Virus record (IMG/VR): IMGVR_UViG_3300043398_000035
Location: 1 to 24,165 of that record
DNA length: 24,165 nucleotides
Direction: 5' to 3' (one strand)
DNA from: a virus
This document shows, piece after piece, positions 1-7,231 of this stretch. The notes under the pieces were generated by a model. It saw nothing but the letters and a program-made list of their open reading frames with translations. It was not told the DNA's origin and searched no databases. The stretch's first letter is position 1. Every line of letters starts with the position of its first letter. Both the position numbers and the translations under genes were made by a program.

Positions 1-10
1 ACAAATTGTT

Positions 11-397
11 TTACTCATCTATTGGTTCCTTTTTAGTAAATAGTTTTTTAAATGCCGCCTTGAATAAATCTTGCCAGCGGTAGGTTTGTAAATATTCTTG
101 TGGAAAAAATTGTATGTTGTTGTACTTGGCTACCGATTGTAGCAACTCTAATTTCAACACGTCATAGGCCATAGAATCCATAAGCGCGCCCTGCTTAAGA
201 TCATCCGGTAACATGTTAAAAAGTTCGGCGGGTTCTTGGTGGTAAAATTCCAACATTTCATTACCGACGCGTATAGAGTACCACCAAGTTTCCATCATCG
301 TGCGTTGGTTGTCATCGTCGAATACTTCGCGTTGCCCTATGTGCTGTTTTATTATAGGGAATTCGATAACGCCAATTGATTCGTTAGCGCCGGTCAT
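11..397 (-). CDS. hypothetical protein (128 aa)
   Basis: I do not recognise this protein. It is a soluble-looking, acidic/aromatic-rich polypeptide with no signal peptide, membrane segment, cysteine cluster or nucleotide-binding motif. It ends in a lysine-rich then acidic tail (residues about 114-128). The ATG overlaps the stop codon of the upstream gene by 4 nt (ATGA type) and follows a GGTGAAGAA stretch that can serve as SD, so it is probably translationally coupled. It is the last gene of the leftward cluster inside the window; only 10 nt remain to the left edge, so the cluster may continue outside. Its reality rests on the coupling, SD and full-length frame, not on homology. Confidence 0.72.
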   Translation of the reverse strand: MTGANESIGVIEFPIIKQHIGQREVFDDDNQRTMMETWWYSIRVGNEMLEFYHQEPAELFNMLPDDLKQGALMDSMAYDVLKLELLQSVAKYNNIQFFPQEYLQTYRWQDLFKAAFKKLFTKKEPIDE

Positions 398-717
398 TTC
401 TTCACCCCGCTAGCTGCAAGAATCTCAGCGGCAGCCGGTGAAGGGGTAGGCTTAGGAAAGAATACCGAAGGGTCAACGGGGGTACCAGCGGCTTCTTGTT
501 TCGTTAACAGTTCAACCATTTCGTCGCCCATTTTCGCAGCGTCTTTAATTAACGATTCTAAACTTTGCTTATTGGTACTACGACTAAGCAATCCGCACAA
601 CGCGCTAGATGTGTATTGATGTTTCAATTCGGTTTTATCTTTCTTCAACATCTTAACCGCATCTTCTTTCTTGATCGTACCCGCTAATAAGTCATCGACA
701 ATTTTTTCAACATTCAT
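394..717 (-). CDS. hypothetical protein (107 aa)
   Basis: Unrecognised small, mostly helical, Lys/Glu/Ala-rich protein. Residues 1-35 form a charged helix-prone stretch (VEKIVDDLLAGTIKKEDAV), the middle (40-78) is a second helix-rich part, and the C-terminus (about 82-107) is Pro/Ala-rich and probably flexible. No membrane segment or metal site is seen. The start has a good SD (GGAGA about 7 nt before ATG), and its ATG overlaps the stop of the upstream DUF3310 gene (4 nt). The helix-plus-linker plan suggests an adaptor or binding protein, but that is a guess. Confidence 0.75.
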   Translation of the reverse strand: MNVEKIVDDLLAGTIKKEDAVKMLKKDKTELKHQYTSSALCGLLSRSTNKQSLESLIKDAAKMGDEMVELLTKQEAAGTPVDPSVFFPKPTPSPAAAEILAASGVKK

Positions 718-1235
718 TTTTTAGTCTCCATTTCAATCAGTAAATCGATAAAGTGTTTCGCTTTTTTCAAATCTTCTACGCCGCCCTTGTCGCGCCAACG
801 ACTTAGATATTTAATAGCTGAACCTTCGCAGAAACCTATCTTGTTGCGGTGTATGTATTCGACCGGTTGGATAACCAGATTTTTATAGTGGCTGCCACCG
901 ACTTGTTGGCTCAACGCGTTATCGGCTTCAGCCACCATATCTTTAGCTATTTGTTGCATCATGGTTTCGCCTTTTAAAGCAGCCTCACCTACTGGTTCGT
1001 GCAAGGTAGAAAATTCAATGTGGGCTGCGTGCGGCGATGGAAATCGTCGCACTTTTCGTAATGGGTTTAGCTCGGTAATGTGGTTGCAAATATCACATTG
1101 CTTGCCCCACCAACTGCCGTAATCCTTATTATATTTTAGAGTATTGATAGCGTGGCAATGAAGACAGTTATAATCTACTGATACTAATTCTTCAGTCTCG
1201 ATAACCCCATGATGTTCGGTTTGCACTTGTGCCAT
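714..1235 (-). CDS. zinc-ribbon plus DUF3310 protein
   Basis: Two-part protein of 173 aa. The N-terminal part carries two CxxC pairs (C24/C27 and C47/C50), a zinc-ribbon signature. The C-terminal part (about 110-170) is a DUF3310 domain: GGSHY motif, then IQPVEYIHRNKIGFCEGSAI, a conserved KYLSRWRDKGG stretch and a final helix. DUF3310 includes T7 gp1.7, a nucleotide kinase, so a role in nucleotide metabolism during replication is possible, but many members are untested. Most family members are short stand-alone proteins; here about 90 residues are added in front. An in-frame ATG pair at Met92/93 (962-957) is preceded by AAAAGG at proper SD distance and could give an 82-aa stand-alone DUF3310 product. 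The upstream start at 1235 has its own SD (AAAGGAAA) and TAATG-type overlap with the helicase gene. Confidence 0.9.
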   Translation of the reverse strand: MAQVQTEHHGVIETEELVSVDYNCLHCHAINTLKYNKDYGSWWGKQCDICNHITELNPLRKVRRFPSPHAAHIEFSTLHEPVGEAALKGETMMQQIAKDMVAEADNALSQQVGGSHYKNLVIQPVEYIHRNKIGFCEGSAIKYLSRWRDKGGVEDLKKAKHFIDLLIEMETKK

Positions 1236-2626
1236 TAACGGTTTCCTTTCATAGCTGTTAGTAATAAATCTTGTACGTCGCGTTTCGTTTCGCGCCTAGC
1301 GATAACCAGTTCATCTATCGTGTCGCGTGCGATAATGTTATGCAGAAATACGGGCCTATTGAACCCCGCTTGCTTTTGACGCACTGGCCCAATGCGTTCG
1401 ATAATTTGCTGGTATTCCTCAAGGTTCCACCAATGCGAAAAGAAAGCCAGTATGTTGCCCCCGCTCTGTAAATTGAGGCCGTGACCGGCGCTTGCAGGGT
1501 GAGCGAATAGCAGTTGTATCTTGCCATCGTTCCAGTCTTTGACAGTTTGCGGATTAGTATCGAGAGTTCGCGCTTTCGGAAATGCACGTGTAAGCCGCTC
1601 AAGATCGCTCTTAAAATGATAGGCAACAAGTATTGGTGCACCACTACTTTCCTCGATAATACCTTGCAATGCCTGAATTTTTGCGTCATGTACTTCAAGC
1701 CATTTTTTGTTAGTGTTTTCGGTAGCCTCCCCGGCGGCATAAATCGCCCCACTTGCCAATTGCAAACACTTGATCGTTTTACTAGCAGCGTTGAATGCTT
1801 CAATTTGGTTATCTCCTATTTCAATGAATAATTCTTTTTCCATTTCCTTATACAGCGCGCGGGCTTTCGGCGGCAGTTCAACATAAATATTATTTACTAT
1901 GGGTTCATCTAAATTAAAATAATCCTTTGCATCGATGGTTAAACATACATCTTTGATCTTCGCTTCGATTTGTTCGCGCGCAAATGGCAGTGGTTCGTAC
2001 CCGTAACCGTTCCACGTTGGCCGAAAGTAGCGTTGGGTAAATGCAGTGAACGATCTACCTAACCGTTGGCCGCCGTCGATAAACCACAGTTGGCCCCATA
2101 AATCCAGCAACCCATTCGGTGCGGGTGTACCGGTTAAGTTAACCCAACGATCAACATATTTGTGCGCAACCCTTGCCAGTGCACGAGTACGTTTACCGCC
2201 TTGCATTAACCTGAAACTCTTTAACCGCGTACTTTCATCGGCGATCACTGTACCGAATGGCCAGCTATCGCCTAAGTATTCAACCAACCACGGCAGGTTT
2301 TCGTAGTTGCAGGTATACACATCGGCTTTAATTTTCAATGCAGCTTCGCGTTCTTTAGGCGAACCGATGATCTTAGATAGCGTTAAGTTTTTTAAATGTT
2401 TCCATTTCTTTTGTTCATCGGGCCACACGTCGTTGGCCACACGCAATGGGGCCAGAATCAACACCGGCTTTTCTAATTCAAGCGCAAATAAAATATCAAG
2501 CGCCGTATAAACACAAACGGTTTTACCCAACCCCATGCCCGCGAAGATACAACACCGTGGTTTATCTAACACAAAGTTAGTAATCAACGGGCCGTATTCG
2601 CGGGGCGTGTAGTCTATGGTTTGCAT
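1235..2626 (-). CDS. SNF2-family DEAD-box-like helicase
   Basis: A 463-aa superfamily 2 ATPase of the phage SNF2 type, acting on duplex or branched DNA in replication or recombination. Seen motifs: Walker A GMGLGKT (30-36), LAPLRVANDVW (motif Ia region, 58-68), Walker B DES (130-132), motif III LTGTP (164-168), and near the C-terminus motif VI as ERIGPVRQKQ followed by an IARDTIDE stretch. Length and start (Y-x-P-R-x-Y-G before Walker A) fit compact phage SNF2 helicases that lack accessory chromatin domains. The ATG has only a weak SD (AAAAAGA) and lies inside the 3' end of the VRR-NUC gene (13-nt overlap), so it is likely coupled to it. The VRR-NUC/SNF2 pair is a common neighbourhood in phages with a family A polymerase. 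The exact substrate is unknown. Confidence 0.95.
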   Translation of the reverse strand: MQTIDYTPREYGPLITNFVLDKPRCCIFAGMGLGKTVCVYTALDILFALELEKPVLILAPLRVANDVWPDEQKKWKHLKNLTLSKIIGSPKEREAALKIKADVYTCNYENLPWLVEYLGDSWPFGTVIADESTRLKSFRLMQGGKRTRALARVAHKYVDRWVNLTGTPAPNGLLDLWGQLWFIDGGQRLGRSFTAFTQRYFRPTWNGYGYEPLPFAREQIEAKIKDVCLTIDAKDYFNLDEPIVNNIYVELPPKARALYKEMEKELFIEIGDNQIEAFNAASKTIKCLQLASGAIYAAGEATENTNKKWLEVHDAKIQALQGIIEESSGAPILVAYHFKSDLERLTRAFPKARTLDTNPQTVKDWNDGKIQLLFAHPASAGHGLNLQSGGNILAFFSHWWNLEEYQQIIERIGPVRQKQAGFNRPVFLHNIIARDTIDELVIARRETKRDVQDLLLTAMKGNR

Positions 2627-3006
2627 ATCTTTTTATAATTGCTGATATGCGGTTCAGCACTTAGTATCGCGTTGATAATATTTTCTGTGTGGTAACTGTT
2701 TAATTCGTCCATAAGATTGTCGTACCATTTGTACCACTTATCAACCTTACTTTTGTGGTCAAACACCAACACAACAAAGCCGAGTTTACGCAAACGTTCA
2801 TGTTCTCTATACTGCGCATCGGTTGGTTCTTCGCCGGTTTCTTTTAATTCTGCGAAACGAAAGAAAGCCATAGGTAAAAATAATTGGCGATCTGGTACGT
2901 TGTTGCGCTGCGGGCTTTTATATTTCGGCGCTAACCCACTACGGACAGTTGTTTGTTTTACTAAGTGGGTTTCAACTACCGATTCCCTTTCGTGTTCTAA
3001 TTCCAT
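2614..3006 (-). CDS. VRR-NUC domain nuclease
   Basis: A 130-aa stand-alone VRR-NUC (virus-type replication-repair nuclease), PD-(D/E)XK fold. The catalytic pattern is visible: VPDR with D39, then AELK with E53 and K55, then Q65 in TDAQ; E12 in the first helix may complete the site. The C-terminal GFVVLVFDHKSKVDKW segment matches the last strand and helix of the family. Members of the family, including that of eukaryotic FAN1 and phage versions, cut branched or flapped DNA; in phage the role is probably replication-intermediate processing. A clear SD (AAGGGG, 5 nt spacer) precedes the ATG. After residue 98 a tail of about 30 residues has no known motif. Confidence 0.93.
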   Translation of the reverse strand: MELEHERESVVETHLVKQTTVRSGLAPKYKSPQRNNVPDRQLFLPMAFFRFAELKETGEEPTDAQYREHERLRKLGFVVLVFDHKSKVDKWYKWYDNLMDELNSYHTENIINAILSAEPHISNYKKICKP

Positions 3007-3008
3007 TA

Positions 3009-3227
3009 CTACCCCTTAATATAATAAGCAACACGAATAGCAAACCAGTATAAAGCGATGAAGCCCTTAACCAGCTTGATACCGGTAAGTGTTACGCCGT
3101 TATCGGTTGGTGCACCGGGTTCCGCTGCGGTGGTGTCGTAGCACAAACCCGCTGATATTTCGCGCCAACCTTTTTCAAACAACTTAAATTCAAACTGAAC
3201 CCGTTTTATCCTGACTATCTTTTCCAT
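3009..3227 (-). CDS. small protein with C-terminal hydrophobic segment
   Basis: Unrecognised 72-aa protein. I chose the ATG at 3227 because AAAGGGG stands 7 nt before it; the longer frame from 3287 has no better signal and would overlap the previous gene much more. The N-terminal two thirds are polar (MEKIVRIKRVQFEFKLFEKG start); the last part (about 51-69) is a hydrophobic aromatic stretch ending in YYIKG, which could be a tail anchor in the inner membrane. It overlaps the 3' end of the next upstream small membrane gene by 38 nt. Function unknown; it is one of three tiny membrane-type genes in this part of the replication cluster. Confidence 0.68.
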   Translation of the reverse strand: MEKIVRIKRVQFEFKLFEKGWREISAGLCYDTTAAEPGAPTDNGVTLTGIKLVKGFIALYWFAIRVAYYIKG

Positions 3228-3417
3228 TTTGTACCCCTTTAAAAGTTCCCATAATTTTGTCACTGGCCCATTGTGAAACCACGACAAACCCCAACCAGAA
3301 AATACATACTGGCATAGCTACTATCATACCCACTAAAAAGAACGGGCAAAATATTACCATCAAAGTGATCGCTTTCGCGCGCTGCCACTTGTTTAACTTT
3401 TTCAACTTAACATGCAT
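3190..3417 (-). CDS. small membrane protein (75 aa)
   Basis: The ATG at 3417 has a strong SD (AGGAG, 8 nt spacer), which decides against the upstream ATG at 3444 that lies inside the previous gene. Residues 1-15 are basic (VKLKKLNKWQRAK); residues 16-47 are strongly hydrophobic and can form one long or two short membrane helices with a Gly/Pro break near 25-36. The C-terminal 25 residues are polar and charged. The basic N-terminus suggests it stays in the cytoplasm. I do not recognise a family. Its place among replication genes argues against a lysis holin; membrane-acting early proteins such as superinfection-exclusion or host-takeover factors are possible alternatives. Confidence 0.72.
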   Translation of the reverse strand: MHVKLKKLNKWQRAKAITLMVIFCPFFLVGMIVAMPVCIFWLGFVVVSQWASDKIMGTFKGVQNGKDSQDKTGSV

Positions 3418-3428
3418 TTTTAATTCTC

Positions 3429-3749
3429 CTATTTGTGTGGCCATTTAAAATCCGCGTAACCTCTACGCCAAGTAAACATAACGGTTTGATCGTCGCCTTG
3501 CGCAAAATCAACACCGCCATACGGTTCGGCTAACCGCTTAAGTTTATTATCGGGGTGCAACACATAACGTTTACCCAAATACGATATAGCCTTAGATAAT
3601 TTGTAGTAATATTTTTCTAAGTAACGTTCAGTGGTAAACAATTCTGCATCGCCTAAACAGCGCAGAATATTATTTTCATCCCAATAAAATAAACTGCATG
3701 AACCAAACACAAATTGTTTGTCGTTACTTTTAATTGTGAAAGATAACAT
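3429..3749 (-). CDS. hypothetical protein (106 aa)
   Basis: Unrecognised soluble protein, rich in aromatic residues (many Phe, Tyr, Trp) with predicted beta-strands at the start (FTIKSNDKQFVFGSCSLFYW) and a C-terminal MFTWRRGYADFKWPHK. No catalytic motif is visible. SD is AAAGGGG about 5 nt from the ATG. The start overlaps the TAA stop of the 42-aa membrane gene upstream (TAATG), showing tight coupling. No membrane helix is seen, unlike its neighbours on both sides. Confidence 0.75.
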   Translation of the reverse strand: MLSFTIKSNDKQFVFGSCSLFYWDENNILRCLGDAELFTTERYLEKYYYKLSKAISYLGKRYVLHPDNKLKRLAEPYGGVDFAQGDDQTVMFTWRRGYADFKWPHK

Positions 3750-3877
3750 TACCGCCCCTTTCTTCGTTTAACTTTCTTATTCATCAAACGGTTCAGATAC
3801 CATCGTTGCCCGAACACTGCTATAAGCACGATGATAATACCAACTACAACCATAGCCAATATAATATTGTTAATCAT
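3749..3877 (-). CDS. 42-aa single-pass membrane protein
   Basis: Short reading frame on the minus strand that exactly fills the gap between the polymerase stop and the 106-aa gene: its ATG overlaps the polymerase stop (ATGA) and its TAA overlaps the next ATG (TAATG). The product starts MINNIILAMVVVGIII, giving one hydrophobic helix (about residues 5-23) and then a strongly basic tail (RLMNKKVKRRKGR at the end). By the positive-inside rule the tail would face the cytoplasm. A weak purine stretch (GAAAAGA) precedes the ATG, so translation is probably coupled to the polymerase. No family is recognised. The perfect fit between neighbours is the main argument that it is real. Confidence 0.7.
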   Translation of the reverse strand: MINNIILAMVVVGIIIVLIAVFGQRWYLNRLMNKKVKRRKGR

Positions 3878-5997
3878 TCTTTTCGATACCTATAAGTTTC
3901 GTAACCACTCGCGGCCAGTGGCAACCCCTTGGCCCATACCGGATTGATGGTTAATACATTACCCAATGCTTCAGAATTAAATTCTTTACTGTCCGGTGCT
4001 TCCGATACCACTTCATCGTGCGATGTCAGGATGATCTTATACCCGCAGTTCTCAACGAATGGCATACGGGCTGCTATCACATCACGCGCCCCGGCTTGCG
4101 TAAAGTTTTCCGCTAACTTACCCCCGTAGGTGTACAACCGTTGCCAACGTTTAGTATATTGATTCTGGCCCATATACGATATCTTATTGTCTTCACCTAG
4201 CTGGATACCGGGGTAACAAAGCGAACGCCCTTTCGGTAGCTTTACCCTTAACCAAGAACCCATTTTCGTAATTTCAATTAACCCTACTTTACGCGTGCGG
4301 CCCGGATTCATTATCGCGTAGATCACTGCATCCTGTAAGTCTTTCCAAAACTGTACGATCTTCGGGTGCGCTCTGCGCCATAAACGCTTCAACGAATCGC
4401 AAGCGATATAAACATCACGTTCTAAGCCTAACGTTTGCTTCCGAGCTTCGGCCCATTTCCATGCGCGCGCGGCTTCGGCTAACACATCTTCAGGTATGTT
4501 GGGTAACGCTGCTTTGGACAACTTAACCAAATCCATTTTGTAAGTCATTACCATCGTAACGAATGCGCCAACCCCGCCTTCATAACCTAATGCCAGTTCT
4601 TGCACCTTACCTAATTGCCGTTGATCTTTAGTAATCGTTTCTATATCGACCGCAAATGATCTTGCGTAAGAAACATTATATAAGTCTGGCCCAGTGTCGT
4701 TATCGTAATCGCTGAACGCTTGTAGTTTCCAGTCTTCGCCCGCGAACCACGCGATCACACGCCCTTCGATGTTCGCATAATCCGATATGACTAGCTTCTT
4801 ACCTTTCGGTGCGATGATACAACCCCGTATTGCACTCGACGCTGCGGGCATAACCTCATCGTAAAACAAATCAATCGTGCCGCTTTGTATCGCTTCGATG
4901 GCAGCGGTGACATAGTGGGCTGCTTCCTCATCACTTACTTTTTCTTTCCCATACCAACGCGCAGCGGCTTCACGATCTAAGCGTGGTAAATTCTGCGGCT
5001 GGAAAACGCGACCGGCCCACCGGCCCGTTCTATTCGCGCCACAAAATTGTAACGTACCGCGCAATCTGCCGTCGCGTGACACACCATTAATAAGCGACTT
5101 ATATTTTGACGTGCTGGTAGTGGTCGCCGCTAACCTAATCTTTAATAACTCGCGCAACGTTTCCGGTAATTCTTCATCCCATATACGGGTTTCAAGTGTT
5201 GCTGCTTTCATATCCGGCAGTTCAACACCGTAAGATTCGACGATGTACTTTAAAAGTTTATCGCGTTGTGTCGTTGATTCCAGTTCGTTATCGGTTAATT
5301 CTTTAGTGCGCGCACCCAATATATCTTTAGCCTTAGCGACTGCTTCGAGCGCACTATTCGCAAAGTCTACGTCAACACACATACCACGATCATTAATTTG
5401 TTGGTCAAGATGCCACAACGCTAATTCTTCACCGTGGTAATTCCAATTCGGTATTTTCGATTCGACTGCACGCATGGCTGCTACGTCGATGATCGCGTAT
5501 TCTTTGAACTGTTCCCATTCTACCGGGTGCGTATGCCGCGTTGCGCGGCGAATCTTTTGGTTCGCAGGGCGCGGTACGCACAACAATTTAATCAACGAAT
5601 TACCGATCTTTTGTTTGCGTATATCTTGTTCGACTCTTAATATGTGACATAACTTTTCGAGCGCACCGGGTAAACCATGCATCATCGCTTTCACCATCAC
5701 ATCGTACCAACGCTTAACGTCGGTCTTAACCCGCAGGTTGGTTGAATTATTCAACACCGCGCGATCAAACATCGCGTTGTGGAATACTAATCGTATCTTA
5801 GGATTCTTTAACGCGCGTTCTAAGTCCGAAGGCATCGGTGCACCGGTGGTTAAATCCCAACACTTAACGGGTTCTTGGTTCAGCGCGTAAGCAAATAACA
5901 TCACTTCGCAATTCTCTGCGTAAGTATACGTGCCGTGCTTAATGGGTTTTTCACAGTAAGTTTCCGTGTCAGCCCATAATGTACCATCCCATTCCAT
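3874..5997 (-). CDS. family A DNA polymerase with 3'-5' exonuclease domain
   Basis: The replicative polymerase, 707 aa. The N-terminal proofreading domain has Exo I D10/E12 (ADTET), Exo II N74...D78 (HNAMFD) and Exo III Y167...D171 (YAIID), so all metal-binding acids are present. The polymerase domain has motif A with D406 (SDYANIEGR), motif B R460/K464/Y472 (RQLGKVQELALGY) and motif C H660-D661-E662 (SHDEVV). There is no 5' nuclease domain, as in T7-type phage enzymes. The residue aligned with E. coli Pol I Phe762 (four after the motif B lysine) is Leu468. There is no clear SD before the ATG, but ADTET lies only eight residues from the start, so the start is well fixed. DUF2815, VRR-NUC and SNF2 nearby form a known phage replication neighbourhood. 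Confidence 0.97.
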   Translation of the reverse strand: MEWDGTLWADTETYCEKPIKHGTYTYAENCEVMLFAYALNQEPVKCWDLTTGAPMPSDLERALKNPKIRLVFHNAMFDRAVLNNSTNLRVKTDVKRWYDVMVKAMMHGLPGALEKLCHILRVEQDIRKQKIGNSLIKLLCVPRPANQKIRRATRHTHPVEWEQFKEYAIIDVAAMRAVESKIPNWNYHGEELALWHLDQQINDRGMCVDVDFANSALEAVAKAKDILGARTKELTDNELESTTQRDKLLKYIVESYGVELPDMKAATLETRIWDEELPETLRELLKIRLAATTTSTSKYKSLINGVSRDGRLRGTLQFCGANRTGRWAGRVFQPQNLPRLDREAAARWYGKEKVSDEEAAHYVTAAIEAIQSGTIDLFYDEVMPAASSAIRGCIIAPKGKKLVISDYANIEGRVIAWFAGEDWKLQAFSDYDNDTGPDLYNVSYARSFAVDIETITKDQRQLGKVQELALGYEGGVGAFVTMVMTYKMDLVKLSKAALPNIPEDVLAEAARAWKWAEARKQTLGLERDVYIACDSLKRLWRRAHPKIVQFWKDLQDAVIYAIMNPGRTRKVGLIEITKMGSWLRVKLPKGRSLCYPGIQLGEDNKISYMGQNQYTKRWQRLYTYGGKLAENFTQAGARDVIAARMPFVENCGYKIILTSHDEVVSEAPDSKEFNSEALGNVLTINPVWAKGLPLAASGYETYRYRKE

Positions 5998-5998
5998 A

Positions 5999-6292
5999 TT
6001 AACCGGGCATTCTTAATCTGAAAATCGCACCGTTTTGTCGGATGCGTATCGCAATTTTTTCAAGCCGGATACACCAATGGATAATTTGTTTTGCTTTCCT
6101 ATCTAAGTCGTAGCTACCCGTACCGTAGACAGAAAATTCGCACACAAATTTATGCATCGCCTTGGCGTAGCAATAGGTATATCGTTCTTTAGTGTTGCCG
6201 CGTAGTGCGGCGATTAAATCTTGTTTGCGTCGGTATCTGATATTATTTCTATGTTTGTTTATGTTGTCTATGATCGCTTTGTTGGTTTCCAT
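5999..6292 (-). CDS. hypothetical basic protein (97 aa)
   Basis: Unrecognised, very basic, Arg/Lys/Tyr-rich and probably helical protein (for example NKHRNNIRYRRKQDLIAALR and IRLEKIAIRIRQNGAIFRLR). A nucleic-acid-binding role is plausible from charge only. SD AAAGGAAAAG stands before the ATG. The start lies inside the 3' end of the HNH gene (44-nt overlap), and the stop is 1 nt before the polymerase start, so it links these two genes. The long overlap suggests that the HNH gene extends into an older gene boundary. Confidence 0.65.
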   Translation of the reverse strand: METNKAIIDNINKHRNNIRYRRKQDLIAALRGNTKERYTYCYAKAMHKFVCEFSVYGTGSYDLDRKAKQIIHWCIRLEKIAIRIRQNGAIFRLRMPG

Positions 6293-6626
6293 TTATTCTT
6301 TTCCTTTTATCCCTAGCTTTCAAATTGGTTATGTATTTAACGGCGCGTAAATGCGCGGGGTTAATACAGTTTCTAATGCAGCATAGATGATCTATTTCTC
6401 TATCACATCGCAATTTCTTACCGGTAAATACTTCATAAGCTACGCGATGCGCTTTATACTTTTTGCGTTTCTTTGTCTTGAAGCACCACAAGTTGAGTGT
6501 GCCATAACCATCTTCTTTACAGTGGCCAAACCACAACCAACATGCAGTGCCTTCAAAGAACAATTCATCGGAAACGTAGCTATTCGCTATTAACCTTTCT
6601 TCAAGGTTGCGATATAACTGCGTCAT
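6249..6626 (-). CDS. HNH endonuclease (HNH_3 / homing type)
   Basis: A 125-aa HNH nuclease of the phage homing type. Diagnostic residues: CWLWFG at 29-34, GYG at 40-42, H60 in AHRVAYE, the core IDHLC (78-82), C87, NPAHL (89-93), then a basic end. This is the order of free-standing phage HNH_3 proteins. The helix-turn-helix that often follows the HNH core in such enzymes is missing; the protein stops about 30 residues later in a basic tail. There is no convincing SD, and it starts 2 nt beyond the DUF2815 stop, so translation would be coupled or weak. It sits between the SSB and polymerase genes, a typical place for a selfish endonuclease. It may be mobile, or domesticated. Confidence 0.9.
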   Translation of the reverse strand: MTQLYRNLEERLIANSYVSDELFFEGTACWLWFGHCKEDGYGTLNLWCFKTKKRKKYKAHRVAYEVFTGKKLRCDREIDHLCCIRNCINPAHLRAVKYITNLKARDKRKRINGNQQSDHRQHKQT

Positions 6627-6628
6627 GC

Positions 6629-7228
6629 TTACAGCAACGCAGCTAAGTTTTCCTCTGATGAGCTTGCGCCGTCGCCTTCGTCAAGTCCGAAATCGCTAAG
6701 ATCGCCGAACTCTTCTAAGGATGCCGGTGCGCCACCGCTGAATGCATCACCATCTTTAAAGAATTGAACGCCGCGCAGCGTGCAATTGATACGTTGGCCA
6801 AATTTATTATCTTGCGCGTAGAATTCAACGTAAGCATAAACGTAGCAACCGCCGTATATTTTGCCGTCGAACGCGGTCAATTGCGTTTTGCCGTCAACAT
6901 CTAGCACGCGTGGTTTCGCTTTGTTGCTGGCAGAAATATAAAAGTTACCTTCGTAACCGTTATAGGGTATGCCTTCGCGGGTTAACCGTGGCTTCTTATA
7001 GAAGCACAGTTTGTTTTCGTCTTTCATTTGTTTTAACACAAGCCCCGCGCGATCTTTCCATTTTTTCTTGGCAAGTTCTACAAATATAGCGTCTATCTTT
7101 TTTACCGCCGGGTGTGTTGGTGAGAGTATAAAGTTACTACGGTATTTAAAATCACCCTGACCGTTTACTTGTGTTGGTTCGTATAGTTCTGGAAATGCTA
7201 AGCGTACATTTTCTAGTGTCAGTTTCAT
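6629..7228 (-). CDS. DUF2815 single-stranded DNA-binding protein
   Basis: A 199-aa DUF2815 protein. The best studied member, Enc34 of an Enterobacter phage, is an OB-fold ssDNA-binding protein, so this is the likely phage SSB. Typical parts are the opening MKLTLENVRLAFPELYEP, the LSPTHPAVKKIDAIF segment, the GNFYISASNKAKPRVLD block, and the GCYVYAYVEFYAQDN strand with conserved aromatics. The last about 36 residues (164-199) are Gly/Ser/Asp/Glu-rich and end AALL, an acidic tail like those through which SSBs contact partner proteins. SD is AAGGA with a 7-8 nt spacer. It stands between the DUF2800 gene side and the polymerase, as in many phages. Confidence 0.95.
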   Translation of the reverse strand: MKLTLENVRLAFPELYEPTQVNGQGDFKYRSNFILSPTHPAVKKIDAIFVELAKKKWKDRAGLVLKQMKDENKLCFYKKPRLTREGIPYNGYEGNFYISASNKAKPRVLDVDGKTQLTAFDGKIYGGCYVYAYVEFYAQDNKFGQRINCTLRGVQFFKDGDAFSGGAPASLEEFGDLSDFGLDEGDGASSSEENLAALL

Positions 7229-7231
7229 GTT

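Noticed and set aside
1315-1803. Long minus-strand frame inside the SNF2 gene
   Set aside because: It is a shifted frame of the helicase coding sequence, has no SD of its own and no recognisable domain.
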